Below are positions 24,128 through 32,805 of a stretch of DNA of 40,392 nucleotides, one piece after another. A program made the translations under genes and the position numbers. The notes beneath the pieces are model-generated. The model did no database searches. It was not told the DNA's origin and worked only from the letters and a program-made list of their open reading frames with translations. Each line of letters begins with the position of its first letter. The first letter of the stretch is position 1. The DNA lies in the NCBI GenBank assembly GCA_016124855.1, contig WGMX01000030.1:1-40392 (forward strand), given 5' to 3'. This DNA is from Anaerolineaceae bacterium (GTDB lineage Bacteria; Chloroflexota; Anaerolineae; Aggregatilineales; Phototrophicaceae).

Positions 24128-26134
24128 ATGGGTATTAAACGTTCCATTTTAGGGATGGCAGCGCTTATGTCCCTGTTGGTCGGCGCGTTTTCAATCGCAG
24201 CCGCACAGGACACAACGCCCCAACCTGCAAAAATTGTCAACGACGAAGGCGGCCCGGTTTCGGTCACCGGAAAAGTAACTTACACCAACGGCTTCTTTAC
24301 ATTGGGTGTGGATGAGCCGCTGATTATTCTCGAAGACGAGGCCGGTTTTGTTGACCGTAATCGCGGTTTCCAGATTCCTGAAAAATCGCAGGTGTTAGGA
24401 AAAATCACATCCGACTTTTTTACCTCGCCCTTCACTTACAGCCTTGATCTGCCGATTGAACCATCGGGTGATCTGCGGGATGTTGACCAGAACAGCAGCA
24501 AAGATACCGGCGTGATGGTCTACGCTGTCGCTTATTGGAATAATATCTGGGGCGACCCGTTCCTTGAGAAGCGCGACTTGTTCGGCGGCGGTTGGTCAGG
24601 CGCATATGCCTCGTTCAAGATTGACCCCAATCCTTCGGCTAAGGCTGAGGTAACAGGCGGCAAGTACATCGTCTACGCGCCTGATGACAAGCAGGGCTTC
24701 CCATCGGGCTTTGGTGATGACAAGAAACTGTTCACCAAAGATGACCCGATTGTCATTCTGCCCAAGGGTTATACGGTTGTCGATATGGACACCACGCCGT
24801 TCACATTCGACCGTTCTAAGAATCCGGTCATTGACCTGATTGAAGGCGAAGGTTCAGCACAGGACGACTTCTCTAACCTGAGCTATACCAAAGCCTTTGA
24901 TGCGATGGTCGAAATGTTCCGCAAAAAATATGCTTACACCGAGCTGAAGCATATCGATTGGGATGCCAAGAAGGCCGAGTTCATGCCGCGCTTTGAAGAA
25001 GCCGAAAAGAACAATGACTCTGCGGCGTATCAGCGCGCTTTGCGTGACTTTATCTGGTCGATCCCTGATGGTCACTTGAGCGCACCGGTGGATAACGCGG
25101 AATTTATACAGGCCATCGGCGGCGGATTAGGTATGGCCATCCGTGAGTTGGATGACAAGCGCGTCATCGTCAACTATTTATTGGATGGCGGTCCAGCGGA
25201 TGCTGCTGGCATCAAAATGAAAGCCGAAATTGTTTCGATCAACGGTAAGCCGATTGACGAAGCAATCAGCGAAACGATTCCATGGTCGTCACCGTTTAGC
25301 AGTGAACATGTTCGCCGTCTACAGCAGCTTCGTTATGTCATCCGCTTCCCGCTGGATACCACTGTGACGGTTGAGTACAAGAATCCGGTCGAGGATAAAA
25401 CCAGCACTGCTGACCTCAAGACGGTTGAAGAACGCAGCAGCTTGAGCTTCTCATCCTTCGCACGCGGCACAACCGGCTTCGAATTACCGGTTGAGTACCA
25501 TGTGTTGGACAGTGGTTATGTGGTAGTCAAGATCAACAGCTTTGCCGACAGCTCGCGTCTGACCATTCAGTTGTGGGAACGGCTCATCAGCACCTTGAAT
25601 CAAGCGCAAATCCCCGGCTTGATTATCGACATGCGCCAGAATGGTGGCGGCAGCGGCTTCCTCGCTGACCAGATGGCTGCTTACTTCTTCAACGATGAAG
25701 TGGATGTGGGCAACACGGCGACCTATGATGAATCGCTCGGTGAGTTCTATGCTGATCCCAATCTGGAAGTGAAGTACATCCTGCCGCCGGAAAATCTACG
25801 GTATAACGGTAAGATTGCCGTTCTGGTGGGGCCGAGCTGCAGCAGCGCCTGCGAATACTTCAGCTATGACATGACCCTTCAAGACCGTGCGGCCATCGTT
25901 GGACAGTATCCAACGGGCGGTTTGGGCGGTGGTCAAACGACTTACGCCATGCCGGATGGTGTGCAGCTTCAGTATTCCATCGGTCGCAACGAAAATGCTA
26001 AAGGCGAGATTATCATTGAAGGTGAAGGCGTTCAGCCTACCGTCAAGGTTCCAGTGAATGAAGAAACCCTTTTCGCCGCCGGTGATCCTGTATTGGATGC
26101 CGCGGTTGCCTATCTGGATAAAGCGCTACAGTAA
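24128..26134 (+). CDS. Secreted S41-family peptidase
   Basis: A 668-residue exported protease. A signal peptide covers residues 1-27 (SILGMAALMSLLVGAFSIAAA, ending AAAQ). A long N-terminal region with Asp/Pro-rich beta segments follows, a helical part near 245-320, a PDZ-like module near 330-377 (LGMAIRELDDKRVIVNYLL, then GGPADAAGIK), and a tail-specific protease core. The core has DMRQNGGG at about 501-508, GPSCSSACEY at 568-577 with Ser573 the likely nucleophile, and GQYPTGG afterwards. S41 enzymes trim C-termini of exported proteins. The ATG at 24128 is chosen because the longer frame (24059) crosses the terminator. GATGGAG is the ribosome site. Confidence 0.85.
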   Translation: MGIKRSILGMAALMSLLVGAFSIAAAQDTTPQPAKIVNDEGGPVSVTGKVTYTNGFFTLGVDEPLIILEDEAGFVDRNRGFQIPEKSQVLGKITSDFFTSPFTYSLDLPIEPSGDLRDVDQNSSKDTGVMVYAVAYWNNIWGDPFLEKRDLFGGGWSGAYASFKIDPNPSAKAEVTGGKYIVYAPDDKQGFPSGFGDDKKLFTKDDPIVILPKGYTVVDMDTTPFTFDRSKNPVIDLIEGEGSAQDDFSNLSYTKAFDAMVEMFRKKYAYTELKHIDWDAKKAEFMPRFEEAEKNNDSAAYQRALRDFIWSIPDGHLSAPVDNAEFIQAIGGGLGMAIRELDDKRVIVNYLLDGGPADAAGIKMKAEIVSINGKPIDEAISETIPWSSPFSSEHVRRLQQLRYVIRFPLDTTVTVEYKNPVEDKTSTADLKTVEERSSLSFSSFARGTTGFELPVEYHVLDSGYVVVKINSFADSSRLTIQLWERLISTLNQAQIPGLIIDMRQNGGGSGFLADQMAAYFFNDEVDVGNTATYDESLGEFYADPNLEVKYILPPENLRYNGKIAVLVGPSCSSACEYFSYDMTLQDRAAIVGQYPTGGLGGGQTTYAMPDGVQLQYSIGRNENAKGEIIIEGEGVQPTVKVPVNEETLFAAGDPVLDAAVAYLDKALQ

Positions 26135-26158
26135 TTCCGCTAAAATCCGTGTATAAGC

Positions 26159-26200
26159 AAAGTGAGGGCTTGCCAGATGGCATGTCCTCACTTTTATTTT
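26159..26200 (+). terminator. Intrinsic terminator of the S41 peptidase gene
   Basis: Arms AAAGTGAGG (26159-26167) and CCTCACTTT (26186-26194), with an inner TGCCA/TGGCA stem and a TTTTATTTT tail. Confidence 0.85.
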
Positions 26201-26301
26201 GTACAGACTGAATACGAATGTTCTTGCTCTGCAAGGTTTTCTTTTGTAGTATGACTTCACGCGTCGTTTCATTTTCGTCCTAAATGGAGGTTAAGTAATT
26301 T

Positions 26302-27378
26302 ATGAAAGCTGTTATTCTCGCAGCGGGTAAAGCAACCCGTCTGCGCCCTGTAACGCTGACTATGCCTAAAGCACTTGTCCCTGTCGCCAACAAAACTCTC
26401 ATCGGCTATGCATTCGATGTCCTTAAAGCGGCGGGTTTTACCGATATTGGAATTGTCGTCAATGAACTGGATTCGCCGATTCCGCAAACCCTCGGCGATG
26501 GTTCGGGCTTAGGTATCCGTCTGAGCTATATCGTTCAGGCCGAGCAAAAAGGGCTGGCGCACGCCATTGGATTGTGCAAGGATTTCGTCGGCGACGAACC
26601 GTTCTGTGTCTTCCTCGGTGACAACATCTTCCAAGATAAGATGACACCCATGTTCGAGAACTTCCTCAGTTCCGGCGCGGAATCCGCGATTGCGCTGGGT
26701 GAAGTTTCTGACCCAACCCGCTTTGGTATCGCTGAACTGAATGCTGATGGGTCGATTGCGCGCGTGGTGGAAAAACCCAAAGAACCCAAGTCAAATCTGG
26801 CTATTTCCGGTGTTTATCTCTTCCGTCCCAGCGTTTTTGATGCCATCAGCCGCATCAAACCCTCGTGGCGTAACGAACTGGAAATTACAGACGCGATTCA
26901 ACAGCTTGTCGACGACGGTCATCGCGTCAATTCGTACAAAATCAAAGGGTGGTGGGTAGACGCAGGCAAGCCGGACTCTATCGTCCTTGCTAACCAGTTG
27001 GTGCTGGAAGAACTGCCCTATACGCCAGCCAATGAGGACAAGACTCAGATCATCGGCAATTCGACCGTGACGCATCGTGTCATACTCGGCGCGAACAGCC
27101 AAGTGATAGACAGTGTCATTCGAGGGCCGGTTATTATCGGTGACAATGTGACCATCAAGAACAGTTATGTCGGGCCGTATACCGCACTGGGTGATAACGT
27201 CACCATCGAAAACAGCGAAGTCGAAGCCAGCATCGTTATGAAGAACTGTACCATCCGTAACATTCAGGGACGCATTGACTCTAGCTTGTTAGCGGATAAT
27301 GCACAGCTCTCCAGTGCTATTCACATGCCCGCGACACATCGTTTTGTACTCGCAGAAAACAGCTACGTGCAGCTTTAG
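26302..27378 (+). CDS. Sugar-1-phosphate nucleotidyltransferase, long form
   Basis: A 358-residue protein of the long-form glucose-1-phosphate thymidylyltransferase (RmlA-long) type. It starts with the nucleotide loop LAAGKATRLRPVT (6-18; consensus GKGTRLRP, Ala for Gly), then PKALVPVANK, FLGDNIF (about 109-115) with the metal Asp, VVEKPKEP, and WWVDAGKP. The C-terminal 110 residues are a left-handed beta-helix of hexapeptide-like repeats (VIRGPVIIGDNVTIKNSYVG). It forms an NDP-sugar from sugar-1-phosphate, supplying the polysaccharide genes; donor sugar and base are uncertain. A TGGAGG site lies 13 bases before the ATG. It is transcribed from its own unit after the peptidase terminator. Confidence 0.85.
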   Translation: MKAVILAAGKATRLRPVTLTMPKALVPVANKTLIGYAFDVLKAAGFTDIGIVVNELDSPIPQTLGDGSGLGIRLSYIVQAEQKGLAHAIGLCKDFVGDEPFCVFLGDNIFQDKMTPMFENFLSSGAESAIALGEVSDPTRFGIAELNADGSIARVVEKPKEPKSNLAISGVYLFRPSVFDAISRIKPSWRNELEITDAIQQLVDDGHRVNSYKIKGWWVDAGKPDSIVLANQLVLEELPYTPANEDKTQIIGNSTVTHRVILGANSQVIDSVIRGPVIIGDNVTIKNSYVGPYTALGDNVTIENSEVEASIVMKNCTIRNIQGRIDSSLLADNAQLSSAIHMPATHRFVLAENSYVQL

Positions 27379-27405
27379 TCCCCGCAACTTGTTATATGAA
27401 GCAAA

Positions 27406-27427
27406 GGGAAAAGGCGTGCCTTTTCCC
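27406..27427. terminator. Perfect inverted repeat after the nucleotidyltransferase
   Basis: Ten-base arms GGGAAAAGGC and GCCTTTTCCC with a GT loop lie 28 bases after the stop, between convergent genes. It has no T-tail but the stem itself could stop transcription. Confidence 0.5.
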
Positions 27428-27550
27428 GACGTACAATGCATCAAAAGATGACAAAGTCACCCCTATAAAAGCCTCCGATGGAAAGAAATGACCTGAGATC
27501 ATTCCCCACAGAAATCCGGTTGAATTTAAAGTTCTTTAATCACCAAAGTG

Positions 27551-29638
27551 TTAGAACTTCAATAACTCGCACATACGCTCACGAATATCCGCCATTTGTG
27601 GAATAACACCTTCCATCAGCACCGTACTAAATGGCACTGGCACCGATGGGGCTCCCAACCGGTCAATTGGTGCATCCAAATAGACAAAGGCTTCCTTCGC
27701 AATGGTCGCCGCAATTTCCGCACCAAAGCCGCTGACCAAGATTTCCTCGTGGACAATCAAACACTTGCCTGTTTTCTTGACGGACTCTAGGACGCAGTCT
27801 TTATCCCAAGGTGATAAGGTTCGCAGGTCAATAAGCTCGATTGAACCTTCGACGTCTGTCGCAGCCTGTTCACACCGTTCGACCATACCGCCCCATGTCA
27901 CGACGGTCAAATCACTGCCCTCTTGGACAATCTGTGCTTTTCCAAACGGCACAATGTAGTCGTCACCCGGATAAGCTCGTCTTGCCCAACTGGCATCCAA
28001 CATGGCCCGATGTTCCAAGAAAATCACCGGATTATTGCCCCTCAAAGCAGCCCGCAGTAAACCGACCGCATCTTCAGCATTGGATGGCACTGCCACCATC
28101 CAACCGGGTTGATGCACGTAAGTCGCTTCGCTGGTCACGCTGTGCCAAGGATCACCAATTCGCCGGTAACCGCCTGCCATCCGAACGACCATTGGTGCAG
28201 CAAAACGGTTATTGGTTCGCCACCGAATTGTCCCGCAGTTGTTGATGTGTTCAGTTGCTGGATCAGCATATTTACGGTACTGAATTTCCGGCACCGGCAT
28301 CAATCCGGCATAGGCCATACCGACTGCTCGTCCGATGATTCCTTCTTCTGACAAGCTGGTATCAAATACCCGCTGTTCGCCATGTGCTGCCTGCAAGCCC
28401 AATGTCGCAGCATGAACACCACCTTTCATGCCGACATCTTCGCCAAACACGACACATCTCGGATTAACGCCCAGTTCAACGTCTAAGGTACGCCGAATGG
28501 CTTCCAACATATTCAGCCGTCTTGGATCCGGTGGATTAGGCGTCGCGATGCCGTTTGGAAGTTCAACCCCTTCAGGCAGCATTCCGCCAACCAACTGCGG
28601 TTCGCTTTTATTCGCAAATACCCGTTTTGTCACCGTAGTTGATTCGGCAAACGGATGAGCCAGCGCCGCATCCCGTGCCGCCAGCACTTCGGTCTTAATG
28701 TCGCCCTGCATTCCAGCCCATTCATCTTCACTCATCAAAGCCGGAACCAAATAACGCCGCAAAGCCGGAATCGGGTCACGTTCCCATTCTGCCGCCACTG
28801 TTTCGGCTGATTTATAGGCTTGATTATCGACGCTGGAATGACCCGAAAGTCGTGGAACGGTCAAACGCAGCAAAGCAGCGCCTTTGCCCGCCCGTACATG
28901 GTCAACTGCCTGAACGACCAGATCGGCTGTTTCCGACGGATTTGTACCGCTGCCGTCCCAGATGGCTAAGTTCCTAAAAGAGCCTAAGTTAGCCGCTATA
29001 TCCGCCCCCGGTGTTTGTGTTGGTGTTTGTACGGATATGGCATAGCCATTGTCTTCCACTACAAATAGAACCGGCAGTTCTAAGGTTGTGGCAATCGTCA
29101 AGGCTGACCAGAAACCATTACTGGCTACTGCACCGTCACCACTAAAAACGACTGCTATACTGTCTGCCAATTGAGCCTCACCAAGCTGCTCGACACGATA
29201 ACGAATGGCCTGTGCCCAACCTACAGCCGGTGTAAACTGTGCCCCGACGTCCGCCGCCATCGGCAAAATTGTCGCCCGTTCACGTCGTGGCAAATTGAAC
29301 ACCACACCAATATCTCGCCCATCATTGAAACCGCCTGCCCGTGCCATGTCAGAAGCCAGTGCTTCCTCAATCGTCAAGCCACTACCAAAAACAAATGGTC
29401 TTGAACGATAATAGGCACTCGCGGCATCAAAAGGCCGTGTCATCAACTGACTCAGCAGCACTTGACCCAATTCGTGGCCTCGTGCGGAAAATTGGTAATT
29501 GATATACCCTTGGGGAACAAGTTCCTGTTCTTCGAGTTCATCCACATAACGGGAGGTTAAAACCAGCCGTGCAACTTCATACCAATCAAAAGCTGGATGT
29601 AATGCGCCCAAATTATTTCTCCACAGCGTAATTGTCAA
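27551..29638 (-). CDS. 2-oxoacid dehydrogenase E1, fused alpha and beta
   Basis: A 695-residue fusion of the two E1 chains. The alpha part (about 15-360) has the thiamine-diphosphate motif GDG (167-169) to EDN (195-197) with ASNGFWSAL between, and SGHSSVDNQAYKS (phosphorylation-loop region, 265-277). The beta part (about 375-695) starts NMLEAIRRTLD, has the catalytic Glu400 in VFGEDVG, and ends LDAPIDRLGAPSVPVP. Together they decarboxylate a branched-chain 2-oxoacid (or pyruvate) and pass the acyl group to an E2 lipoyl enzyme. No E2, E3 or lipoate gene is adjacent. The start is TTG at 29638, just after two stop codons in a row; a TTG nine codons on is possible. Confidence 0.85.
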   Translation of the reverse strand: MTITLWRNNLGALHPAFDWYEVARLVLTSRYVDELEEQELVPQGYINYQFSARGHELGQVLLSQLMTRPFDAASAYYRSRPFVFGSGLTIEEALASDMARAGGFNDGRDIGVVFNLPRRERATILPMAADVGAQFTPAVGWAQAIRYRVEQLGEAQLADSIAVVFSGDGAVASNGFWSALTIATTLELPVLFVVEDNGYAISVQTPTQTPGADIAANLGSFRNLAIWDGSGTNPSETADLVVQAVDHVRAGKGAALLRLTVPRLSGHSSVDNQAYKSAETVAAEWERDPIPALRRYLVPALMSEDEWAGMQGDIKTEVLAARDAALAHPFAESTTVTKRVFANKSEPQLVGGMLPEGVELPNGIATPNPPDPRRLNMLEAIRRTLDVELGVNPRCVVFGEDVGMKGGVHAATLGLQAAHGEQRVFDTSLSEEGIIGRAVGMAYAGLMPVPEIQYRKYADPATEHINNCGTIRWRTNNRFAAPMVVRMAGGYRRIGDPWHSVTSEATYVHQPGWMVAVPSNAEDAVGLLRAALRGNNPVIFLEHRAMLDASWARRAYPGDDYIVPFGKAQIVQEGSDLTVVTWGGMVERCEQAATDVEGSIELIDLRTLSPWDKDCVLESVKKTGKCLIVHEEILVSGFGAEIAATIAKEAFVYLDAPIDRLGAPSVPVPFSTVLMEGVIPQMADIRERMCELLKF

Positions 29639-29769
29639 TCATCAGTAAACATCGTTAACATCCTGAATGTACTTATAACTATAAGCCCTTTTCAATGCAT
29701 GATTCCGATGACAACTGCTTTGAGCGAAGATTTTCGTATACTTTGATCGAATAATCCAAAGGACAGCAC

Positions 29770-31278
29770 ATGGAAAACAAGCTACAAGAACTGAAAACAC
29801 GTTTAATGGAAATAAACGACTTGAACAGCGCAGCGGCCTTATTGTCATGGGACCAATCGACGTATATGCCGCCCGGTGGTGCAGAAGCCCGTGGTCGCCA
29901 GATGGCGACGCTCGGCAAGTTGGCTCAAGAAAAGCTGGTTGATCCTGCGATTGGCAAACTGCTGGACGAACTGCGATCATATGAGGAAAGTCTACCGTTT
30001 GACTCGGATGATGCCAGCTTGATTCGGGTTTCGCGCCGCACGTTCGAACAGGCGGTGAACATCCCACCGGCGTTTGTGGCTGAATTCACCCAGCACAATG
30101 CGCTATCGTACCAAGCATGGACAGAAGCCCGTCCTGCCAACGACTTTAACCGCGTTCGTCCCATTCTGGAAAAGACGCTGGACTACAGCCGAAAAATGGC
30201 CGACTTCTTCCCCGGCTACTCGCATATCGCTGATCCGCTGATCAACTTCGCCGATTATGGTATTAAAGCCAGTGAAGTCAGTGCTATATTTGCCCAGCTA
30301 CGCAGCGAATTGGTGCCGCTCGTCAAAGCCATCACCAGCCAGCAGCCCGCTGATGATTCATGCCTCAAACAATTTTATCCACAGCAGCAGCAGCTTGATT
30401 TTGGCCTCAAGGTCATCAAGAAATACGGCTACGACTTTAATCGTGGACGGCAAGATCTGACGCACCATCCGTTCATGACCAAGTTCTCGCTGGGTGATGT
30501 TCGCATTACAACCCGTGTTCAAGAGCATGACTTAGGTGATGCGCTGTTTAGTACGCTGCACGAATCGGGTCATGCAATGTACGAAATGGGAATCAATCAA
30601 GCTTACGAAGGCACACCGCTAGCCAGCGGCACATCCTCCGGTGTTCATGAAAGCCAATCACGCTTATGGGAAAATATCGTAGGCCGCAGTCGTGGCTTCT
30701 GGGAGCATTTTTATCCCCGTTTGCAGGTCGAATTTCCTGAACAGTTAAGCAATGTTTCCCTCGATACCTTTTATCGGGCAATCAACATTGTCCAACGTTC
30801 ACTCATTCGCACCGATGCCGATGAAGTCACCTACAATTTACATGTCATGATTCGCTTTGATCTGGAAACGCAAATGCTGGACGGTTCACTTTCAATCCGT
30901 GATCTGCCGGAGGCATGGCATGAACGCTACGAAAACGATCTGGGTATCACCGCGCCCAGCGATCAAGATGGTGTGCTGCAAGACGTTCACTGGTATGCCT
31001 TCACCATTGGCGGTATGTTCCAAGGGTATACGCTGGGCAATATCCTTAGCGGTTTATATTATCAAAGTGCGCTGCCAGCCCATCCTGAAATCCCTGCCCA
31101 AATCCAGCAGGGCCAGTTCGATACGCTGCACAATTGGCTGCGAACCAACATCTATCAACATGGCAGTAAATTCACCGCTGCCGAGCTAACTGAACGGGTC
31201 ACGGGCGGCCCGCTACGGATCGAGCCGTATATACAGTACCTCAAGACCAAGTACGGTGAGTTATATAAGCTCGACTAG
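29770..31278 (+). CDS. Carboxypeptidase M32 (Taq type)
   Basis: A 502-residue metallocarboxypeptidase. It has the M32 landmarks: DQSTYMPPGG (28-37), HHPFMTKFSLGDVRITTR (232-249), the zinc motif HESGH at 264-268, and HESQSRLWEN near 294-303. These enzymes release C-terminal residues with broad specificity, working as cytosolic dimers; length fits. The ATG at 29770 has an AAAGGA site, and TATACT at 29737-29742 may be its -10. It is divergent from the E1 gene by 131 bases and convergent with the LysM gene. Confidence 0.93.
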   Translation: MENKLQELKTRLMEINDLNSAAALLSWDQSTYMPPGGAEARGRQMATLGKLAQEKLVDPAIGKLLDELRSYEESLPFDSDDASLIRVSRRTFEQAVNIPPAFVAEFTQHNALSYQAWTEARPANDFNRVRPILEKTLDYSRKMADFFPGYSHIADPLINFADYGIKASEVSAIFAQLRSELVPLVKAITSQQPADDSCLKQFYPQQQQLDFGLKVIKKYGYDFNRGRQDLTHHPFMTKFSLGDVRITTRVQEHDLGDALFSTLHESGHAMYEMGINQAYEGTPLASGTSSGVHESQSRLWENIVGRSRGFWEHFYPRLQVEFPEQLSNVSLDTFYRAINIVQRSLIRTDADEVTYNLHVMIRFDLETQMLDGSLSIRDLPEAWHERYENDLGITAPSDQDGVLQDVHWYAFTIGGMFQGYTLGNILSGLYYQSALPAHPEIPAQIQQGQFDTLHNWLRTNIYQHGSKFTAAELTERVTGGPLRIEPYIQYLKTKYGELYKLD

Positions 31279-31287
31279 CACCGAATA

Positions 31288-31321
31288 AAAAAAGGTCATG
31301 GTGCTGTGACCATGCCCTTTT
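31288..31321. terminator. Bidirectional terminator, M32 and LysM genes
   Basis: A hairpin AAAGGTCATGGT-GCTGTG-ACCATGCCCTTT (one mismatch) with A/T tracts on both sides lies between convergent stops. Confidence 0.75.
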
Positions 31322-31340
31322 GAGTTAAGGTTTAGACTTA

Positions 31341-32252
31341 CTAACCTGATTTCGGCGGAATTATCAATTCCTGACCGGGGTTAATGCGGTTGGGGTTGGA
31401 GATGTTATTGGCCTTCTGAATAGCATCTGCCGTCACGCCAAACTTCAGACCAATTGTATACAAAGTATCGCCGCGTTGAACCACATATGTCTGACTGCCA
31501 CTCGGTAAGGCGGTCGCAGGTTCGGCAGGTTCCGCAGTCGGCTGCGTGACCGTATTATCTGTACTGCCGCTGCTATCACAGTTGGGTATCTTGAGGACAT
31601 CGCCGGGTTGAATGACATCACCTGCTAGTGAATTCGCTTGTTTCAACTGGGCAACCGTAACGCCATATTTCACTGCGATGCGGTACAACGTGTCACCCGA
31701 CACAATGGTATGCGTGCATCCGCCACCCGTATCAACCGGCGTAAATGCCGTCGGTGTGATTAAGCCAGAAGGCGTGGCAGCAGTGGTCTCGTTGGCGCTT
31801 GTCGCAGCGAAAATCGGCACTTGGGTAATCGGCCCTAATGGCCCTGAAGGCGTAATGAACTGTCCATCAGCAGGCGTTCCCTGTGTTTCTACCGTCTGAC
31901 CATTTGTATCAACCGGTTGCGAAACGGGTGTTTCAGTCGCAATAGGCGGTATGGTTGCGGAAATAATTGTCAACGCAACAGGCGGATTACCGTTATCGGT
32001 AGTGGTATTTTCCGGAAGGGTATTAACTGTTGAAGTCGCTAAAGTTTCCCCTTGTCCGCTTTTTCCACCGTTATCATCAGTGGGCAGCGGAATCGTGGTT
32101 GCAGGAACGTTCACGGCTTGATTAGTTACACTAATAGGCTCTTGCAACGCTGTTCCTGCTTGCTGAAAACAACCCGTCAGCGCGAGAGCAAGTGGAACGA
32201 TACACAACGCAAATCGGTTTCGGAAACGCATACTGCATGACTTTCGTTTCAT
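31341..32252 (-). CDS. Lipoprotein with two LysM domains
   Basis: A 303-residue exported lipoprotein. Positively charged start, hydrophobic 14-27, and lipobox LTGC with Cys28. Then a long Thr/Pro/Asn-rich linker (about 30-175), LysM 1 at 179-223 (HTIVSGDTLYRIAVKYGVTV) and LysM 2 at 255-299 (YVVQRGDTLYTIGLKFGVTA), separated by another Thr/Pro linker. LysM binds the glycan strands of peptidoglycan, so the protein likely anchors to the cell wall and may tether or signal. The start at 32252 or the Met eight residues on are both possible; neither has a good ribosome site. Confidence 0.82.
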   Translation of the reverse strand: MKRKSCSMRFRNRFALCIVPLALALTGCFQQAGTALQEPISVTNQAVNVPATTIPLPTDDNGGKSGQGETLATSTVNTLPENTTTDNGNPPVALTIISATIPPIATETPVSQPVDTNGQTVETQGTPADGQFITPSGPLGPITQVPIFAATSANETTAATPSGLITPTAFTPVDTGGGCTHTIVSGDTLYRIAVKYGVTVAQLKQANSLAGDVIQPGDVLKIPNCDSSGSTDNTVTQPTAEPAEPATALPSGSQTYVVQRGDTLYTIGLKFGVTADAIQKANNISNPNRINPGQELIIPPKSG

Positions 32253-32401
32253 ATTCGTTATATGCCAGTCAACAGCATACTACAAAGCATTAATCTAAGC
32301 AAAGTCTCAATGCATAAGTCTTGAATTTAAGTAGGTCGCAGGCTACAGTATAAATAGACATCACGATCAACACTCAGCTATTGCTAAATGAGGTAGTGCT
32401 T

Positions 32402-32803
32402 GTGGCTTCAGAGGGTAAAAAGAGAATTTTGGTCATCGAAGACGAAGCAGCTATGCAAGAGCTAATCCGTCTTATCCTTGAACGTTGGGGCTTTGAACTT
32501 ATTCAGGCACTGAACGTCACCACAGCTGTAGAAGTTTTACGACAAAAACCCTTACCCGATCTTGTACTGCTGGACATGATGCTGCCCGATGTGGATGGCT
32601 TAGAGTTACTGCGCCAGATTCGCGAAACAAAGGTGTTTGATAACCTCCCCGTAATCATTGTTTCGGCGCTAGCAGATTCAGACCGTATACGCAAAGGTCT
32701 GGATATGGGTGCAGACCGCTACATCACCAAACCAGCCATCGGTCATAACCTACTTAAAACGGTACAAGAAGTCATGAAAACCGGACGACGAACGACCACT
32801 TAA
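32402..32803 (+). CDS. Single-domain response regulator
   Basis: A receiver domain of about 133 residues with no output domain. Acidic pocket ED-E (VIEDE), the phospho-acceptor Asp in LVLLDMMLPDVDG, a Ser in IIVSALAD, and the Lys in YITKP are all in place. It starts from GTG at 32402, with GAGGTA seven bases upstream; a longer TTG start (32381) overlaps the site. Such CheY-like proteins act by binding a partner. No histidine kinase is in the window. It is convergent with the GT39 gene, two bases apart. Confidence 0.87.
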   Translation: MASEGKKRILVIEDEAAMQELIRLILERWGFELIQALNVTTAVEVLRQKPLPDLVLLDMMLPDVDGLELLRQIRETKVFDNLPVIIVSALADSDRIRKGLDMGADRYITKPAIGHNLLKTVQEVMKTGRRTTT

Positions 32804-32805
32804 TG

